This document shows, one piece after another, positions 1-9,093 of a stretch of 64,000 bases of DNA. The position numbers and the translations under genes are program-made. Positions within the stretch are counted from its first letter, which is position 1. The number at the start of each line of letters is the position of its first letter. Under the pieces are notes generated by a model. That model had not been told where the DNA came from. It saw nothing but the letters and a program-made list of their open reading frames with translations, and did not search any database. The stretch comes from Alphaproteobacteria bacterium. Its GTDB lineage: Bacteria > Pseudomonadota > Alphaproteobacteria > CAAHEQ01 > UBA3637. The stretch covers positions 1-64,000 of the forward strand of contig JAFTTR010000033.1 in the NCBI GenBank assembly GCA_017466695.1, in the 5' to 3' direction.

Positions 1-176
1 TTAATTTTCCTATATCATACATATAATTTTATTACAACCTCTTTTTCAAAAATAATAAAAAAATCATCAAATTATTTTGACTTTCTTCTAAAACCCCAAA
101 TTTGTAAAAAGTCGGTAAAAAAAACGACCGTTTTTTTTACACGGTGTTAAATAAATTTAATTGTTTAATTTTAAAT

Positions 177-207
177 AAAAAAGAGAGGTTAAAAACCTCT
201 CTTTTTT
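177..207 (-). terminator. Rho-independent terminator of the metallophosphoesterase gene
   Basis: A perfect 14-bp inverted repeat (177-190 with 194-207) has a 3-base loop. The A-rich left arm becomes a U-tract when read leftward. It lies just past the stop codon of the gene ending at 225. Bases 1-176 hold no gene that I can support. A second short T-rich hairpin-like stretch sits near 113-138 and may end a gene lying to the left of the window. Confidence 0.85.
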
Positions 208-224
208 CTCTGGAGTTAATGAAT

Positions 225-2645
225 TTAATTTTTATATATCGTACCAAAAATAGTTGGTGCTTGTTGTTGTGATAAAGCTTCTTCAAACTCTTGAGCCGTC
301 CCAGTGGTCGCTGGATTCCCAAGAGGGAGTAAAAGAGGCTTTTTCTGCGTTCTGACTTCTTCAATCAAAGGAAGTCCCAATGCTTTGCGTAAAGCATTTT
401 CGACAACGGTTGGATTTGTGCGAGCTTCTTCCTCTGGTGTGGTTGTATAGCTTGCCACATTTTTTACAGCGCTGATATATGTTGGATACTCAATAATCAC
501 CGTTTTAACCATTTGGCGTGTCACTGCGCCATTTGGATGATAGATAACTTCCATATTCGCAAAGCGTTCTTCCCTGCGTTGTTCTTGCTGTGGCATCCGA
601 TCACTTTGAACTCTTTGAATTGGTTTTAATGGCGATTGAATGTATTGAGCTGGGTGCGCTGGTTGAACGTTTTGTGCATACCCTTGTGTTGCTTGAGATT
701 GATAAATAGTCCCTCTGTTTTGTTGTGCAAGAGTAGTGCGTTGATATCTCTTGAGGTCTTCTTTAAGCAACTCTAACTCTCTGACAAGTTCTTTTTGCAA
801 AGCAAGTGTTTGTCTTGAAAGTTCTTGTTCCCTCGCAATAATACGGCGTTGATTTTCAATCACATCTTGAGATGCTTTTAACTCAGCTGCAAAAGCATTG
901 TGTTGATCCTCTAATGCTTTTTTGAGTAAATTACGTTCTTCTTCCAACAACTTAATGGCTGCATTTTGACGAACAATAATTTTGCTTGCATCTGATTTTG
1001 TTTTATCCAAATCAATGCGCAGTTGTGTGATTTCAACTTGCAAGGCTTCATTCTTCTTGCGTTCAGCTGTTAAGTCATCTTGAACTTTGTTTGAAAGAAC
1101 TTGTTCAAACGCTTGGTCTAAAGATTCTTTTGCTTCTTCAAGTGCTGATTCGGCTTCTTTTACCTTGCTGCTAATTGAAGTGTTAGAAGCTTTTTCTTGT
1201 GAGTTGTTCACTGGAGCAGTAACAGCTGGTGCTTGAACAGATTCTTTTTGTTCACTCGCTTTTGCTTCACTTGCTTCCTTGTCAGCTTCTTTTTGGGCTT
1301 CTTTTAATTGCTGAACAGTTGTATCTTGAGCCTCTTTTTGGTTTTTCCCTAAAATTGAGTCAACAAAATTTTCAGTTTTTTCATCTTTTACAGGATAGAC
1401 AACTCCTTTTTCAGAAAGTGATTCTGAATTATCTTTTTTTGTTGATTGAGCGTCAGCGTCTTTATTGTTCTTTTGCCCTTTTTTGTTGTTTTTTAAAGAC
1501 TTTCTCGCTGCTTCATCAGCCCAAGGTAAAATCCGAATAATGGAAATTTCGCTTGGAGCTAAAAATCTCATTTGAGGGCCCCATTGGCCACATCCTCGTG
1601 AAACATAAAGCATGCTGTTTTTTTCTTCATAAAGGCCGGCTAAATATTTGTTATCAAGTTTTGATAAAATGTGGAATGGGAAAATTTGCCCCCCATGTGT
1701 ATGCGCTGCAATGACAAGGTCAATGACGCCTTCTGTAAGCGAATCAATAACTTTTGGTCTGTGAGATACAAGAATTTTAAAATTCGTGATATCTGCTGCA
1801 TTGAATGCTTTTTGCAAATCAACTGGTTCATTGATGTGTTTGACCGTTTTTGTGTCTGGAATACCAGCGAGGAAAACATTATTTTCCAACTTAACCCCAT
1901 CATTGAACAAATAAGTCACGCCTAATGATTCAAAAGCAACTTTGGATTCATCATAATTTTTCATAATTTCATGATTGCCAGCTGTGGCATAAATACCTAA
2001 TGGCGCTTTTAAGTTTTTAAGTTCATCTAAATGAGGTTGAATGTATTTGATTTGATCGTCAATTGTATCCCCGGGGAGTAAAATAACATCAGGTTCTGCT
2101 TTGTTGGTGCGTTCAACAATTTTTTTAATTTTATTCTTGCTGATGGTTCTGGATAAATGCATATCTCCTAAAACAGCGATTGTGATTGGTTTTTGAATCC
2201 TGTCAGAAATTAAAACCGTTTCTTTCACATTTGGTGTTTTAAGACCGGCATATAAGCTGTATACACAAATTGCTGTTGCCAAAATGAATAAAAAGCGATT
2301 CGATTTCCCAAGCAAAAGAGGTTTGTTCCATTTAAAACGAGGGGATTCAACTTTTTTAACTTTCTCTCTAATGCATAAAAATGCCCAAATCACATCACGA
2401 ATAGCAATTAAACAAAAGAAAAGAGCTGCTGTGATGAATAAAAAGTAAGCACCTGTATAACATATGCTATAAAAAGCACCACTTAAATCACCTTTGTTCT
2501 TTAAAATAAGAGGGAATAAAAATGTAATTAAAAAGAAAAGGGAAATTAAAATCTTTTGTTTTCGAGGACGTGAACTTTGTCCAATAACACGATAGCTTGT
2601 GTAAAATGCACAAAAAAGACAAACACCTAAAATTATAGAACCCAT
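225..2645 (-). CDS. Membrane-anchored metallophosphoesterase with long C-terminal coiled-coil/Gln-rich tail
   Basis: Probable calcineurin-like phosphoesterase of the YaeI/YkuE type, acting at the membrane on an unknown phosphoester. Three or four hydrophobic segments occupy residues 1-135. The metal-binding motifs follow in the usual order: GDMH (160-163), GDTID (192-196), GNHE (223-226) and AAHTHGGQ (313-320). The enzyme domain ends near residue 380. The remaining 420 residues are Lys/Glu/Gln-rich, with a predicted coiled coil (about 500-650) and a Gln/Pro-rich segment. Family members are usually about 280-400 residues, so the tail roughly doubles the length. The start is supported by GGAG seven bases before ATG. 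The gene stands alone and has its own terminator. The phosphoesterase fold is secure; substrate and tail function are unknown. Confidence 0.85.
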   Translation of the reverse strand: MGSIILGVCLFCAFYTSYRVIGQSSRPRKQKILISLFFLITFLFPLILKNKGDLSGAFYSICYTGAYFLFITAALFFCLIAIRDVIWAFLCIREKVKKVESPRFKWNKPLLLGKSNRFLFILATAICVYSLYAGLKTPNVKETVLISDRIQKPITIAVLGDMHLSRTISKNKIKKIVERTNKAEPDVILLPGDTIDDQIKYIQPHLDELKNLKAPLGIYATAGNHEIMKNYDESKVAFESLGVTYLFNDGVKLENNVFLAGIPDTKTVKHINEPVDLQKAFNAADITNFKILVSHRPKVIDSLTEGVIDLVIAAHTHGGQIFPFHILSKLDNKYLAGLYEEKNSMLYVSRGCGQWGPQMRFLAPSEISIIRILPWADEAARKSLKNNKKGQKNNKDADAQSTKKDNSESLSEKGVVYPVKDEKTENFVDSILGKNQKEAQDTTVQQLKEAQKEADKEASEAKASEQKESVQAPAVTAPVNNSQEKASNTSISSKVKEAESALEEAKESLDQAFEQVLSNKVQDDLTAERKKNEALQVEITQLRIDLDKTKSDASKIIVRQNAAIKLLEEERNLLKKALEDQHNAFAAELKASQDVIENQRRIIAREQELSRQTLALQKELVRELELLKEDLKRYQRTTLAQQNRGTIYQSQATQGYAQNVQPAHPAQYIQSPLKPIQRVQSDRMPQQEQRREERFANMEVIYHPNGAVTRQMVKTVIIEYPTYISAVKNVASYTTTPEEEARTNPTVVENALRKALGLPLIEEVRTQKKPLLLPLGNPATTGTAQEFEEALSQQQAPTIFGTIYKN

Positions 2646-2765
2646 TTTGTTGCTCCTTTGTTGAAAAGTTTTTTATGGGTTTACTATACACTAAAAAAAT
2701 AAAAAAATAAAGCAATTTTTTTGAAAATTAAAAGAAAAAATAGACATATAAATAAAACCTAAAAT

Positions 2766-2799
2766 AAAAAGACATTCCTATTCAAAAGAATGCCTTTTT
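2766..2799 (-). terminator. Terminator downstream of dnaX
   Basis: An inverted repeat pairs 2766-2777 with 2788-2799 (one A-C mismatch) around a 10-base loop. The A-run in the left arm gives a U-tract in leftward transcripts. It sits directly after the dnaX stop codon. Confidence 0.7.
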
Positions 2800-2810
2800 A
2801 TTTGGTTTAT

Positions 2811-4499
2811 TTAATAAATTTCTTCTTCTGTTTCGTCTTTTTTAGGCTCTTTAATACGCCCAATTTGTGCTTTTGGAAAAATGCTTAGCACACTTTTTAA
2901 GGGTTCTGTTCTTTTTAAATCTTCGATAATAAGACCTGTTTTTTCAGCTTTATCTTCTTTAAGAGTGTTTGTTTTTGCATCTTGTTGAATGCTTATTTCC
3001 CATTGAATTCCTGTTCTTGTGGTTAAAAATTTAGCTAATTCAGCACTGAATCCTCGGGGTGAATCAGTAGTAAATGCGCAAACAATCTTCCCTTTTTCAA
3101 TACTAATTGGACGAATGTATGTTTCAATATTAAAGGCTAAAAGCCGTTCTTTTGCTTCTTTAGCTAGGTTAGAAATATCTTTCAATGTTTTGATGTTGTC
3201 ACAATCAAAAGAGGCATTCTCTATTTGAGAAGGAGGTGTAATTTGTTGTTTTTGCTGAGGGGGTGTTTGCGCTGGCACGCTTTGTTGAACCGGTGTTGAA
3301 TTTGCAATAGGTGTGCTTGTACGGGTTATTTGCTCAACAGCTATAGTGTTTTTTTTTATGTCTGATAAAACAGTTCCAAGGGGTGGAATTTCACTTAAGA
3401 AGGCTAAACGAATTAAAACCATTTCAAGTGCGATTAAGGGGTTATCAGCCATTTTAATCTCATTAAGGCCTTTAAGTAGGATTTGCCACGTGCTTGTTAA
3501 TGTTGCCATTGATAAATTATTTGCAAGTTCTTTTCCTCGTGTACGCTCTGCTTCGGGAATGGTATGATCATTTGCAAGTTCAGGGATAATCTTAACACGT
3601 GTGAGCCAATGTGTTAAAGAAAGTAAATCCTGCGCTGTCATCATTGGATCGGACCCTGAAGCATATTGAATTTGTAAAAAGTCTAGAGCTTTTTTTACAT
3701 CCCCATGCATAAGAGAATCGTACAAATCAAATAAACTTGTTCGATCGGTTACCCCAAGCATTTGACGAATGTCTTCAGCTTTTAAGTTGTAGTTAAATTG
3801 AGTCATTGCTTGGTCGAGAAGAGATAATGAATCTCGGCAAGAGCCGTCTCCAGCCCTTGCAATTAAACGCAATGCTTCTTCTTCTGCTTGGATATTTTCT
3901 TGTGCAGAAATATATTGCAAATGTTTTGTGAGTAAATTCTCATCCAATCGCTTCAAATCAAAACGTTGACATCTTGATAAAATAGTAATTGGAACTTTGC
4001 GAATTTCTGTTGTCGCTAAAATAAATTTAATCCGTTCAGGCGGTTCCTCAAGTGTTTTTAATAAGGCGTTAAAAGCAGCTTTTGAAAGCATATGAACTTC
4101 ATCAATGATATAAATTTTGAATCTGGCAGAAACAGGATTGTATTTTGCACTTTCGATAATTTCTCTGATATTGTCGACACCTGTATTGCTGGCAGCATCA
4201 ATTTCAATAACATCAATGTGGGAATCGGCGGCAATTTCTTGGCAATGCTTGCAAATACCGCAAGGGTTAGGAGTCATTGACCCGGTTCCATCTGGGCCGA
4301 TACAGTTCAATCCTTTTGCAATAATACGGGCTGAGCTTGTCTTTCCAACACCCCGAATGCCTGTGAGCATATAGGCATGAGCTAATCTGTTGTGTTCAAT
4401 AGCATTTGTAATTGTTTGAACCAATGCCTCTTGACCAACCAGATCTTTGAATACCTGAGGCCTATATTTTCGTGCGAGAACATGCGAGGTGCTTTTCAT
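2811..4499 (-). CDS. dnaX: DNA polymerase III subunit tau (and probably gamma)
   Basis: Clamp-loader ATPase of the replicative polymerase. AAA+ features seen: Walker A GIRGVGKT (47-54), zinc-binding cysteines C66, C80, C83 and C86, Walker B IIDEVH (131-136), and the SRC motif (175-177). Domain III ends near residue 375; a Gln/Pro-rich linker and a tau-specific C-terminal region follow. At codons 381-384 the coding strand carries nine consecutive A residues (window 3349-3357). A slip of one base in either direction reaches a stop within five codons, giving a gamma-like protein of about 385-388 residues. The length of 562 is normal for a tau subunit. It is transcribed alone, toward its own terminator. 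Confidence 0.97.
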   Translation of the reverse strand: MKSTSHVLARKYRPQVFKDLVGQEALVQTITNAIEHNRLAHAYMLTGIRGVGKTSSARIIAKGLNCIGPDGTGSMTPNPCGICKHCQEIAADSHIDVIEIDAASNTGVDNIREIIESAKYNPVSARFKIYIIDEVHMLSKAAFNALLKTLEEPPERIKFILATTEIRKVPITILSRCQRFDLKRLDENLLTKHLQYISAQENIQAEEEALRLIARAGDGSCRDSLSLLDQAMTQFNYNLKAEDIRQMLGVTDRTSLFDLYDSLMHGDVKKALDFLQIQYASGSDPMMTAQDLLSLTHWLTRVKIIPELANDHTIPEAERTRGKELANNLSMATLTSTWQILLKGLNEIKMADNPLIALEMVLIRLAFLSEIPPLGTVLSDIKKNTIAVEQITRTSTPIANSTPVQQSVPAQTPPQQKQQITPPSQIENASFDCDNIKTLKDISNLAKEAKERLLAFNIETYIRPISIEKGKIVCAFTTDSPRGFSAELAKFLTTRTGIQWEISIQQDAKTNTLKEDKAEKTGLIIEDLKRTEPLKSVLSIFPKAQIGRIKEPKKDETEEEIY

Positions 4500-4585
4500 A
4501 TCTAAATCCTTCTAATTTGGCGTTAGCATAGCATATTTAAGCTAAAGGGTCAAGTAAATGCGTAAAAAACACTCAAATTTATTTG

Positions 4586-4996
4586 CTACTTATTGTTGCT
4601 TAAAGATAAAATACGTTCAACCATGGCATAAAAACCATTTCTTCTCGTAGGCGAAAGATGAGCTTCAAGGCCTAGTTGTTTAAAAATTTCAATTATGTTT
4701 AATGTTTTAATTTCTTGAGTTGTTTTCCCATTAATGAGAATGAGTAAAATAGCTTCTAATCCTCGAACAATATGTGCATCGCTTGTTGCGTTGAAAAAAT
4801 GCTTTTCTCCTTCTTTTGTATGGATAAACCAAACTTGAGACATGCAGCCATCAACTTTATTTGTACTAATTTTATCTTCTTCTTTAAAAGGAGGAAGTTG
4901 TTCTCCAAGTTCAATTAAATACCTGTATTTATCCTCCCAATTGTCAAGAAAGGAAAAATTCTCAATCAACTCTTCAAGTGTCATTTGGATACTCAT
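4586..4996 (-). CDS. sufE: Cysteine desulfuration protein SufE
   Basis: Sulfur acceptor that takes persulfide from the SufS cysteine desulfurase and passes it to the Fe-S scaffold SufBCD, in the cytoplasm. The family signature KVDGCMSQVW is present, with the acceptor cysteine at residue 51; 136 residues is typical. The ATG overlaps the stop of the upstream small gene by four bases (ATGA), so the two are probably translationally coupled. No other suf gene is in the window. The family call is secure; the partner SufS is inferred. Confidence 0.95.
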   Translation of the reverse strand: MSIQMTLEELIENFSFLDNWEDKYRYLIELGEQLPPFKEEDKISTNKVDGCMSQVWFIHTKEGEKHFFNATSDAHIVRGLEAILLILINGKTTQEIKTLNIIEIFKQLGLEAHLSPTRRNGFYAMVERILSLSNNK

Positions 4997-5202
4997 TGGT
5001 CTTTTTCAGCGTCTTCAGGGGAAAGCTGTTCCATTTCATTTTCGGGCATTGCTGCTGGAATTTTTTGTTCTAACTCAATTTGTTGTTGCTCTTGGATAGA
5101 GGGTGTATCTGTATAAACAGGTTTGGGTTTTTCTTTGGTTAAAGTGTGTCCAAAAAACAGTAGAGTAATAATTAAGATAATGCCCAAAATTTTTCTAATC
5201 AT
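4993..5202 (-). CDS. Small membrane-anchored or secreted protein, function unknown
   Basis: A 69-residue protein with one N-terminal hydrophobic segment (about residues 4-20), followed by a Pro/Glu/Gln-rich soluble tail. It overlaps sufE by four bases in an ATGA arrangement, which supports real translation. Upstream, on the minus strand, an AG-rich stretch (AAAGAGAG) can serve as ribosome binding site. I do not recognise the family. The topology suggests an inner-membrane anchor with a periplasmic tail. No cysteine follows the hydrophobic segment, so it is not a lipoprotein. Confidence 0.6.
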   Translation of the reverse strand: MIRKILGIILIITLLFFGHTLTKEKPKPVYTDTPSIQEQQQIELEQKIPAAMPENEMEQLSPEDAEKDQ

Positions 5203-5321
5203 TTTTATCTCTCTTTTTATTTGTAAGTTTTACGTAACTATATCTATATTTTCAGATGAAAAAAAAATAAAATCAAGGTTTTTCTTTTCTTTTTTTTTAT
5301 TTTGTGTTAGAATACTCCGAA

Positions 5322-6002
5322 ATGAATTGGAATTTGATATATTTAGACAAAGTGACAAGCACAAATGATGTGGCAAAAGATTTGCCTCATCAAACGGTCG
5401 TTGTTGCAAGAGAACAAACCAAAGGTAGGGGGAGATGTTCTAGATCTTGGGTGAGCGAGCCAGATAATTTGTTTTGTTCTATTGTTCTTAAAAATTATGG
5501 AATGAAAACCCCTTTATTGTCATTTGTTTTAGGGGTAAGTGTTGTTGAAAGTTTAAAAGGATTTGAAGCAAAGTTAAAGTGGCCCAATGATGTTTTAGTT
5601 GATGGGAAAAAGGTTGCTGGTATTTTGCTTGAAAATGAAGAAGATAAATTAATTGCTGGTGTTGGAATTAATACAAAGAAAATTCCAGTTGGTAATTTTT
5701 TGTATCCAGTTGGGTGTTTGAACGATATGTTTTCAAATGAGGTGTTGTTGAATGCTTTTTTGAATAATTTGGCACACAATTTGGATGTTTTTGAAAAGGA
5801 AGGATTTTTTAAAATTCGCCAAAAATGGATGTCATATGCATTGGGGCTTGGGCAGAATATTTCTGTTCAATTGCCACATATGAAATTAGAAGGATTATTT
5901 GAAGATATGACAACTGAAGGAGCGATTTTGTTAAAGTTAAATGATATGTCTTATAAATATATCACAGCTGGTGATGTATTTTTATTAAACGAAGGAAAAT
6001 AG
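5322..6002 (+). CDS. birA: Biotin--[acetyl-CoA-carboxylase] ligase, catalytic-only form
   Basis: Attaches biotin to the carrier protein of acetyl-CoA carboxylase through biotinyl-AMP. Seen motifs: GRGRCSRSW (35-43), the ATP/biotin loop; KWPNDV (86-91); GKKVAGILLE (about 95-104). At 226 residues it lacks the N-terminal helix-turn-helix of E. coli BirA, so it should be an enzyme only and not a repressor. I chose ATG 5322 over an in-frame GTG six codons upstream because homologues begin just before the ST(N/Q)D motif. No good ribosome binding site precedes it. It is two bases from rnj and probably co-transcribed with it. Confidence 0.92.
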   Translation: MNWNLIYLDKVTSTNDVAKDLPHQTVVVAREQTKGRGRCSRSWVSEPDNLFCSIVLKNYGMKTPLLSFVLGVSVVESLKGFEAKLKWPNDVLVDGKKVAGILLENEEDKLIAGVGINTKKIPVGNFLYPVGCLNDMFSNEVLLNAFLNNLAHNLDVFEKEGFFKIRQKWMSYALGLGQNISVQLPHMKLEGLFEDMTTEGAILLKLNDMSYKYITAGDVFLLNEGK

Positions 6003-6004
6003 GA

Positions 6005-7678
6005 ATGAGTGACGATTTAGAAGAGGTAATAATTCCAAACGATAAGCTGGTTTTTATTCCACTGGGAGGAGCAACAGGTGTTGGAATGAATTGTTTTGCC
6101 TATGGATACAAGGGGAAATGGCTCGTTGTTGATTTGGGCGTGGGTTTTCCTGGTGATGGGTTACCAGGGGTGGATGTTTTATTGCCAGATGTTACATTTT
6201 TGGAAACACATAAAAAAGATATTGTAGGGCTGGTAATTACCCATGGTCATGAAGATCATATTGGTGCTGTTGGGCGTTTGTGGCGCTCCTTACAATGTCC
6301 AATTTATTTAACACCATTTGCAAATGAATTGTTAGAAAGTAAGTTGGTTGAATCTGGTTTATTGGGACGTGTTGATGTAAATGTTTGTGATTTAGATTCA
6401 ATCGTTGATTTAGATCCATTTGAAATTGAATTTGTTTCAATGAGTCATTCAATTCCAGAGGCGAATGCGCTTAAAATTACAACGGATGCAGGTGTTGTTG
6501 TTCATACCGGTGACTGGAAGTTATCGCCAGATCCGGTTTTGGATCAAAAAACAAATGAAAAACGCTTAAAATCCATCGGAAAAGAAGGTGTTTTGGCGCT
6601 TGTTTGTGATTCAACAAATGTGTTTAGTTCTGAAACGGATATGACGGAGTTAGATGTTGGAAATGAGTTGATAAAATTAATTTCCAAATTTGAAGGCAAG
6701 CAAGTTGCTGTTGCTTGTTTTGCTTCAAATGTTAGTCGTGTTAAAAGTATTTATAAAGCTGCGAAAGAAAATGGACGAGATGTTTGCTTGATGGGACGCA
6801 GTCTGTGGCGTATGGATGCAGCGGCAAGGGCCTGTGGCTATTTTGAAGATATTCCAGAATTTTTGTCTGAATCAGAAGCATTGGAAAGACCTATTGGTTC
6901 TGTTCTATATATATGTACAGGATCGCAAGGAGAGCCTAGGTCAGCATTAAGCAATTTATCAGCTTTAACACCTCAGAAAAATTCTGTCTTTTTTGGTCCA
7001 GGGGATGTGGTTGTTTTCTCTTCTCGGATTATTCCTGGGAATGAAAAGGCAATTGCCTTGCTTCAAAAACGATTTAAAACAAAGGATGTTAAAATTGTAA
7101 CAAATAAGGATGCAGATATTCACGTTTCAGGGCACTTTTCTGGCAAAGAATTGCAACAAATGTATAAGTGGATAAAGCCTAAAATTGCCTTGCCTGTGCA
7201 TGGGGAAGCTCGTGAGCTGAATGAGCATGTTAACTTAGCACTTAAATGGGGTGCAAAATATGCTTATGCTTTAGAAGACGGGGATGTTCTTGTTTTAGAT
7301 GAAGAGCCAGAAAAAATTGGTCAGGTTCCTGTTGGTATTTTAGCTGTTGATGGGAAAAAGATTCTTTCATTAGGTGCTGAAGTTATTCGAAAACGCAGGA
7401 AGATGATTGAAGATGGAACGATGGTTGTAACATTAGTTTTAAGTTCTGATAATCTTATATTGGGGCAGCCTAAAATATCTTCTTTTGGTTTAATCGAAGA
7501 AGGTTGTGATGATGAAATAAGATTGAAAAATGAATTGATGAGCGAAGTTGAATCGTTGAAAAAAGACATGAACCGAGACGATTTGGTTGAAAATGCGATT
7601 CGCACAGCTGTTCGCCGGTTTTTAAAGGAATTTTATGGCAAAAAACCTTTGATTGAAGTACATTTAGTTCGTATTTAG
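6005..7678 (+). CDS. rnj: Ribonuclease J
   Basis: Metallo-beta-lactamase/beta-CASP RNase with 5' exonuclease and endonuclease activity in mRNA turnover and rRNA maturation. The zinc motif HGHEDH lies at residues 80-85; the beta-CASP part and the characteristic GSQGEPRSAL and PVHGE stretches follow. At 557 residues it matches the usual length. The ATG follows the birA stop by two bases with an AGGA-type site. RNase J is common in Alphaproteobacteria. The downstream region 7681-7741 contains the next promoter, flanked by a 9-base inverted repeat that may act as a weak terminator. Confidence 0.96.
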   Translation: MSDDLEEVIIPNDKLVFIPLGGATGVGMNCFAYGYKGKWLVVDLGVGFPGDGLPGVDVLLPDVTFLETHKKDIVGLVITHGHEDHIGAVGRLWRSLQCPIYLTPFANELLESKLVESGLLGRVDVNVCDLDSIVDLDPFEIEFVSMSHSIPEANALKITTDAGVVVHTGDWKLSPDPVLDQKTNEKRLKSIGKEGVLALVCDSTNVFSSETDMTELDVGNELIKLISKFEGKQVAVACFASNVSRVKSIYKAAKENGRDVCLMGRSLWRMDAAARACGYFEDIPEFLSESEALERPIGSVLYICTGSQGEPRSALSNLSALTPQKNSVFFGPGDVVVFSSRIIPGNEKAIALLQKRFKTKDVKIVTNKDADIHVSGHFSGKELQQMYKWIKPKIALPVHGEARELNEHVNLALKWGAKYAYALEDGDVLVLDEEPEKIGQVPVGILAVDGKKILSLGAEVIRKRRKMIEDGTMVVTLVLSSDNLILGQPKISSFGLIEEGCDDEIRLKNELMSEVESLKKDMNRDDLVENAIRTAVRRFLKEFYGKKPLIEVHLVRI

Positions 7679-7693
7679 ATTAAAAAAAGATAC

Positions 7694-7722
7694 TTGCTAA
7701 AAAAAAGAAAAGGTGCTAGGTT
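7694..7722 (+). promoter_or_regulatory. Promoter of the glycosyltransferase gene
   Basis: TTGCTA (7694-7699) and TAGGTT (7717-7722) are separated by exactly 17 bases. This is followed by a strong AAGGAG site before ATG 7756. The promoter lies between the arms of a 9-base inverted repeat (7684-7692 and 7733-7741). Confidence 0.6.
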
Positions 7723-7755
7723 GAAGTCAGATGTATCTTTTAAAAAGGAGAAACC

Positions 7756-8562
7756 ATGAGTGAAAAATATAATGTGATATGTATCAAATGGGGCGGTTAT
7801 TATAAGGCAAAAGATGTGAATAATCTTTGTTCTATGATTAAAAGAAACACGAATTTTGATATTGATTTTTATTGTTTTACAGAAGATGCAACTGATTTAA
7901 ATGAGGATGTTATTGTAAAGCCTTTACCTGAATTTCAAAATGTAAAAGCAGGAGAGGAAGAATATGCAACAAAATATGCCTATCGAAAAGAAGCAGCTTT
8001 GTGTGATGATACTTTGGGTGGTTTAACGGGGCAACGTGTTTTCTTCTTTGACTTAGATTCATTAATTGTTGGTAATTTGGATGAATTTTTCAAATATCCA
8101 CAAGAAGAAAAATTTTATATCATTAATGATTGGCATACAAATGGGAATCATGTAGGCCAAGCAAGTTGTTATTCTTGGGTTGTTGGAACACTTGGGTTTG
8201 TTAAAAAATATTTTGAAGACCATCCAAAAGAAGTTGTTGATAAATTTTATACAGCTTCACAAGAATATCTTTCATCAAAGGTAATTGAAAAATGGGGTTG
8301 TTTAAATTTTTGGCCTGAAAACTGGTTTAAAAGTTTTCGTTTCCATTGTTTGCCATTTCCTTTGTTTCGCTATTTTAGTACGCCAAAAATGCCTCATGTT
8401 GAAGGGTTAAAAATGATTGCTTTTCATGGTAATCCAGGGTTGCAAGATGCTATTAATGGAGTTTGGTGTTCTAATCCTAATGATCGCAAATATCCAAGAG
8501 GGTATAAGAAATTATACAAACACGTATTGCCTTCTAAGTGGATTTTAGATTATTGGAAATAA
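7756..8562 (+). CDS. Putative glycosyltransferase (GT-A-like fold, DxD motif)
   Basis: A 268-residue soluble protein resembling a family of bacterial glycosyltransferases found next to envelope genes. It begins with the IKWGGYY pattern. A variant DxD metal/nucleotide-sugar motif sits in FFFDLDSLIVGNLD (about residues 97-110), with Trp/His-rich acceptor-side patches near the C terminus. There is no signal peptide or membrane helix, so it acts in the cytoplasm. Its start is fixed by AAGGAG. It is monocistronic, with its own promoter, and converges on dciA with a 16-base gap. Substrate unknown; lipopolysaccharide or capsule decoration is a guess. Confidence 0.7.
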   Translation: MSEKYNVICIKWGGYYKAKDVNNLCSMIKRNTNFDIDFYCFTEDATDLNEDVIVKPLPEFQNVKAGEEEYATKYAYRKEAALCDDTLGGLTGQRVFFFDLDSLIVGNLDEFFKYPQEEKFYIINDWHTNGNHVGQASCYSWVVGTLGFVKKYFEDHPKEVVDKFYTASQEYLSSKVIEKWGCLNFWPENWFKSFRFHCLPFPLFRYFSTPKMPHVEGLKMIAFHGNPGLQDAINGVWCSNPNDRKYPRGYKKLYKHVLPSKWILDYWK

Positions 8563-8578
8563 TTTAAAATTTGTTTAT

Positions 8579-9091
8579 TTATTTTTCAAGACGAGAGATG
8601 CCTAATTGATAGACCATCTCTCGTAATGTTTCATCTTCAATAGGTGCGACTTTTGCTTTTAATTCATTTACCTGTTGTTCTGTGACAAATTTTTTAGGTT
8701 TAATAGGGGGAGGCATTTTAAAAGAAATTTTCCCTTGAGAAATTTTAATTTTGCCAACAGCTGGATATCCAAAGAAAAAATTAATTCTTTCTATTACTTT
8801 GTGTTTTTGATGTTCAAACAAAATGGCAAAGGCGCCACCTGCACTTTTAACATGTAAGGTGCCATTGGTTCGATTTTCTTTTTCAAATGTTAATTTTTCA
8901 GGACGAATCCCTTTTGCTAAATGTTCACCAACAATATCATCCCAATAAGATAATACGTCTGTACCTGCAAATCCACGTTGACCAAGGATAGGTTGTGTGA
9001 TGTGCTTTATTTCCATTGTTAGACGTTCTAGTCCTTCAAATGAACGGCGTTTTTGTGTATTTCCCTCGGTTTTTTGTTTTTGAATAGGCAT
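8579..9091 (-). CDS. dciA: DciA-type DnaB helicase-loading protein (DUF721)
   Basis: DUF721 proteins are the ancestral loaders of the DnaB replicative helicase in bacteria without DnaC. The 170-residue sequence has a basic N terminus (residues 1-20) and the family core with the LSYWDDIVGEHLAKGIRPEKL-type stretch (about 47-67; W50 conserved). The K-homology-like beta region follows. It starts two bases after the tgt stop, so it belongs to a tgt-dciA operon. The family assignment is good; the loading role is by homology. Confidence 0.85.
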   Translation of the reverse strand: MPIQKQKTEGNTQKRRSFEGLERLTMEIKHITQPILGQRGFAGTDVLSYWDDIVGEHLAKGIRPEKLTFEKENRTNGTLHVKSAGGAFAILFEHQKHKVIERINFFFGYPAVGKIKISQGKISFKMPPPIKPKKFVTEQQVNELKAKVAPIEDETLREMVYQLGISRLEK

Positions 9092-9093
9092 GG

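Noticed and set aside
1-176. Search for a gene at the left edge
   Set aside because: Only AT-rich sequence with T-tracts is present; no frame with a start signal could be supported.
1229-1540. Plus-strand ORF opposite the metallophosphoesterase gene
   Set aside because: It is an antisense shadow of a coiled-coil coding region with no ribosome binding site or family match.
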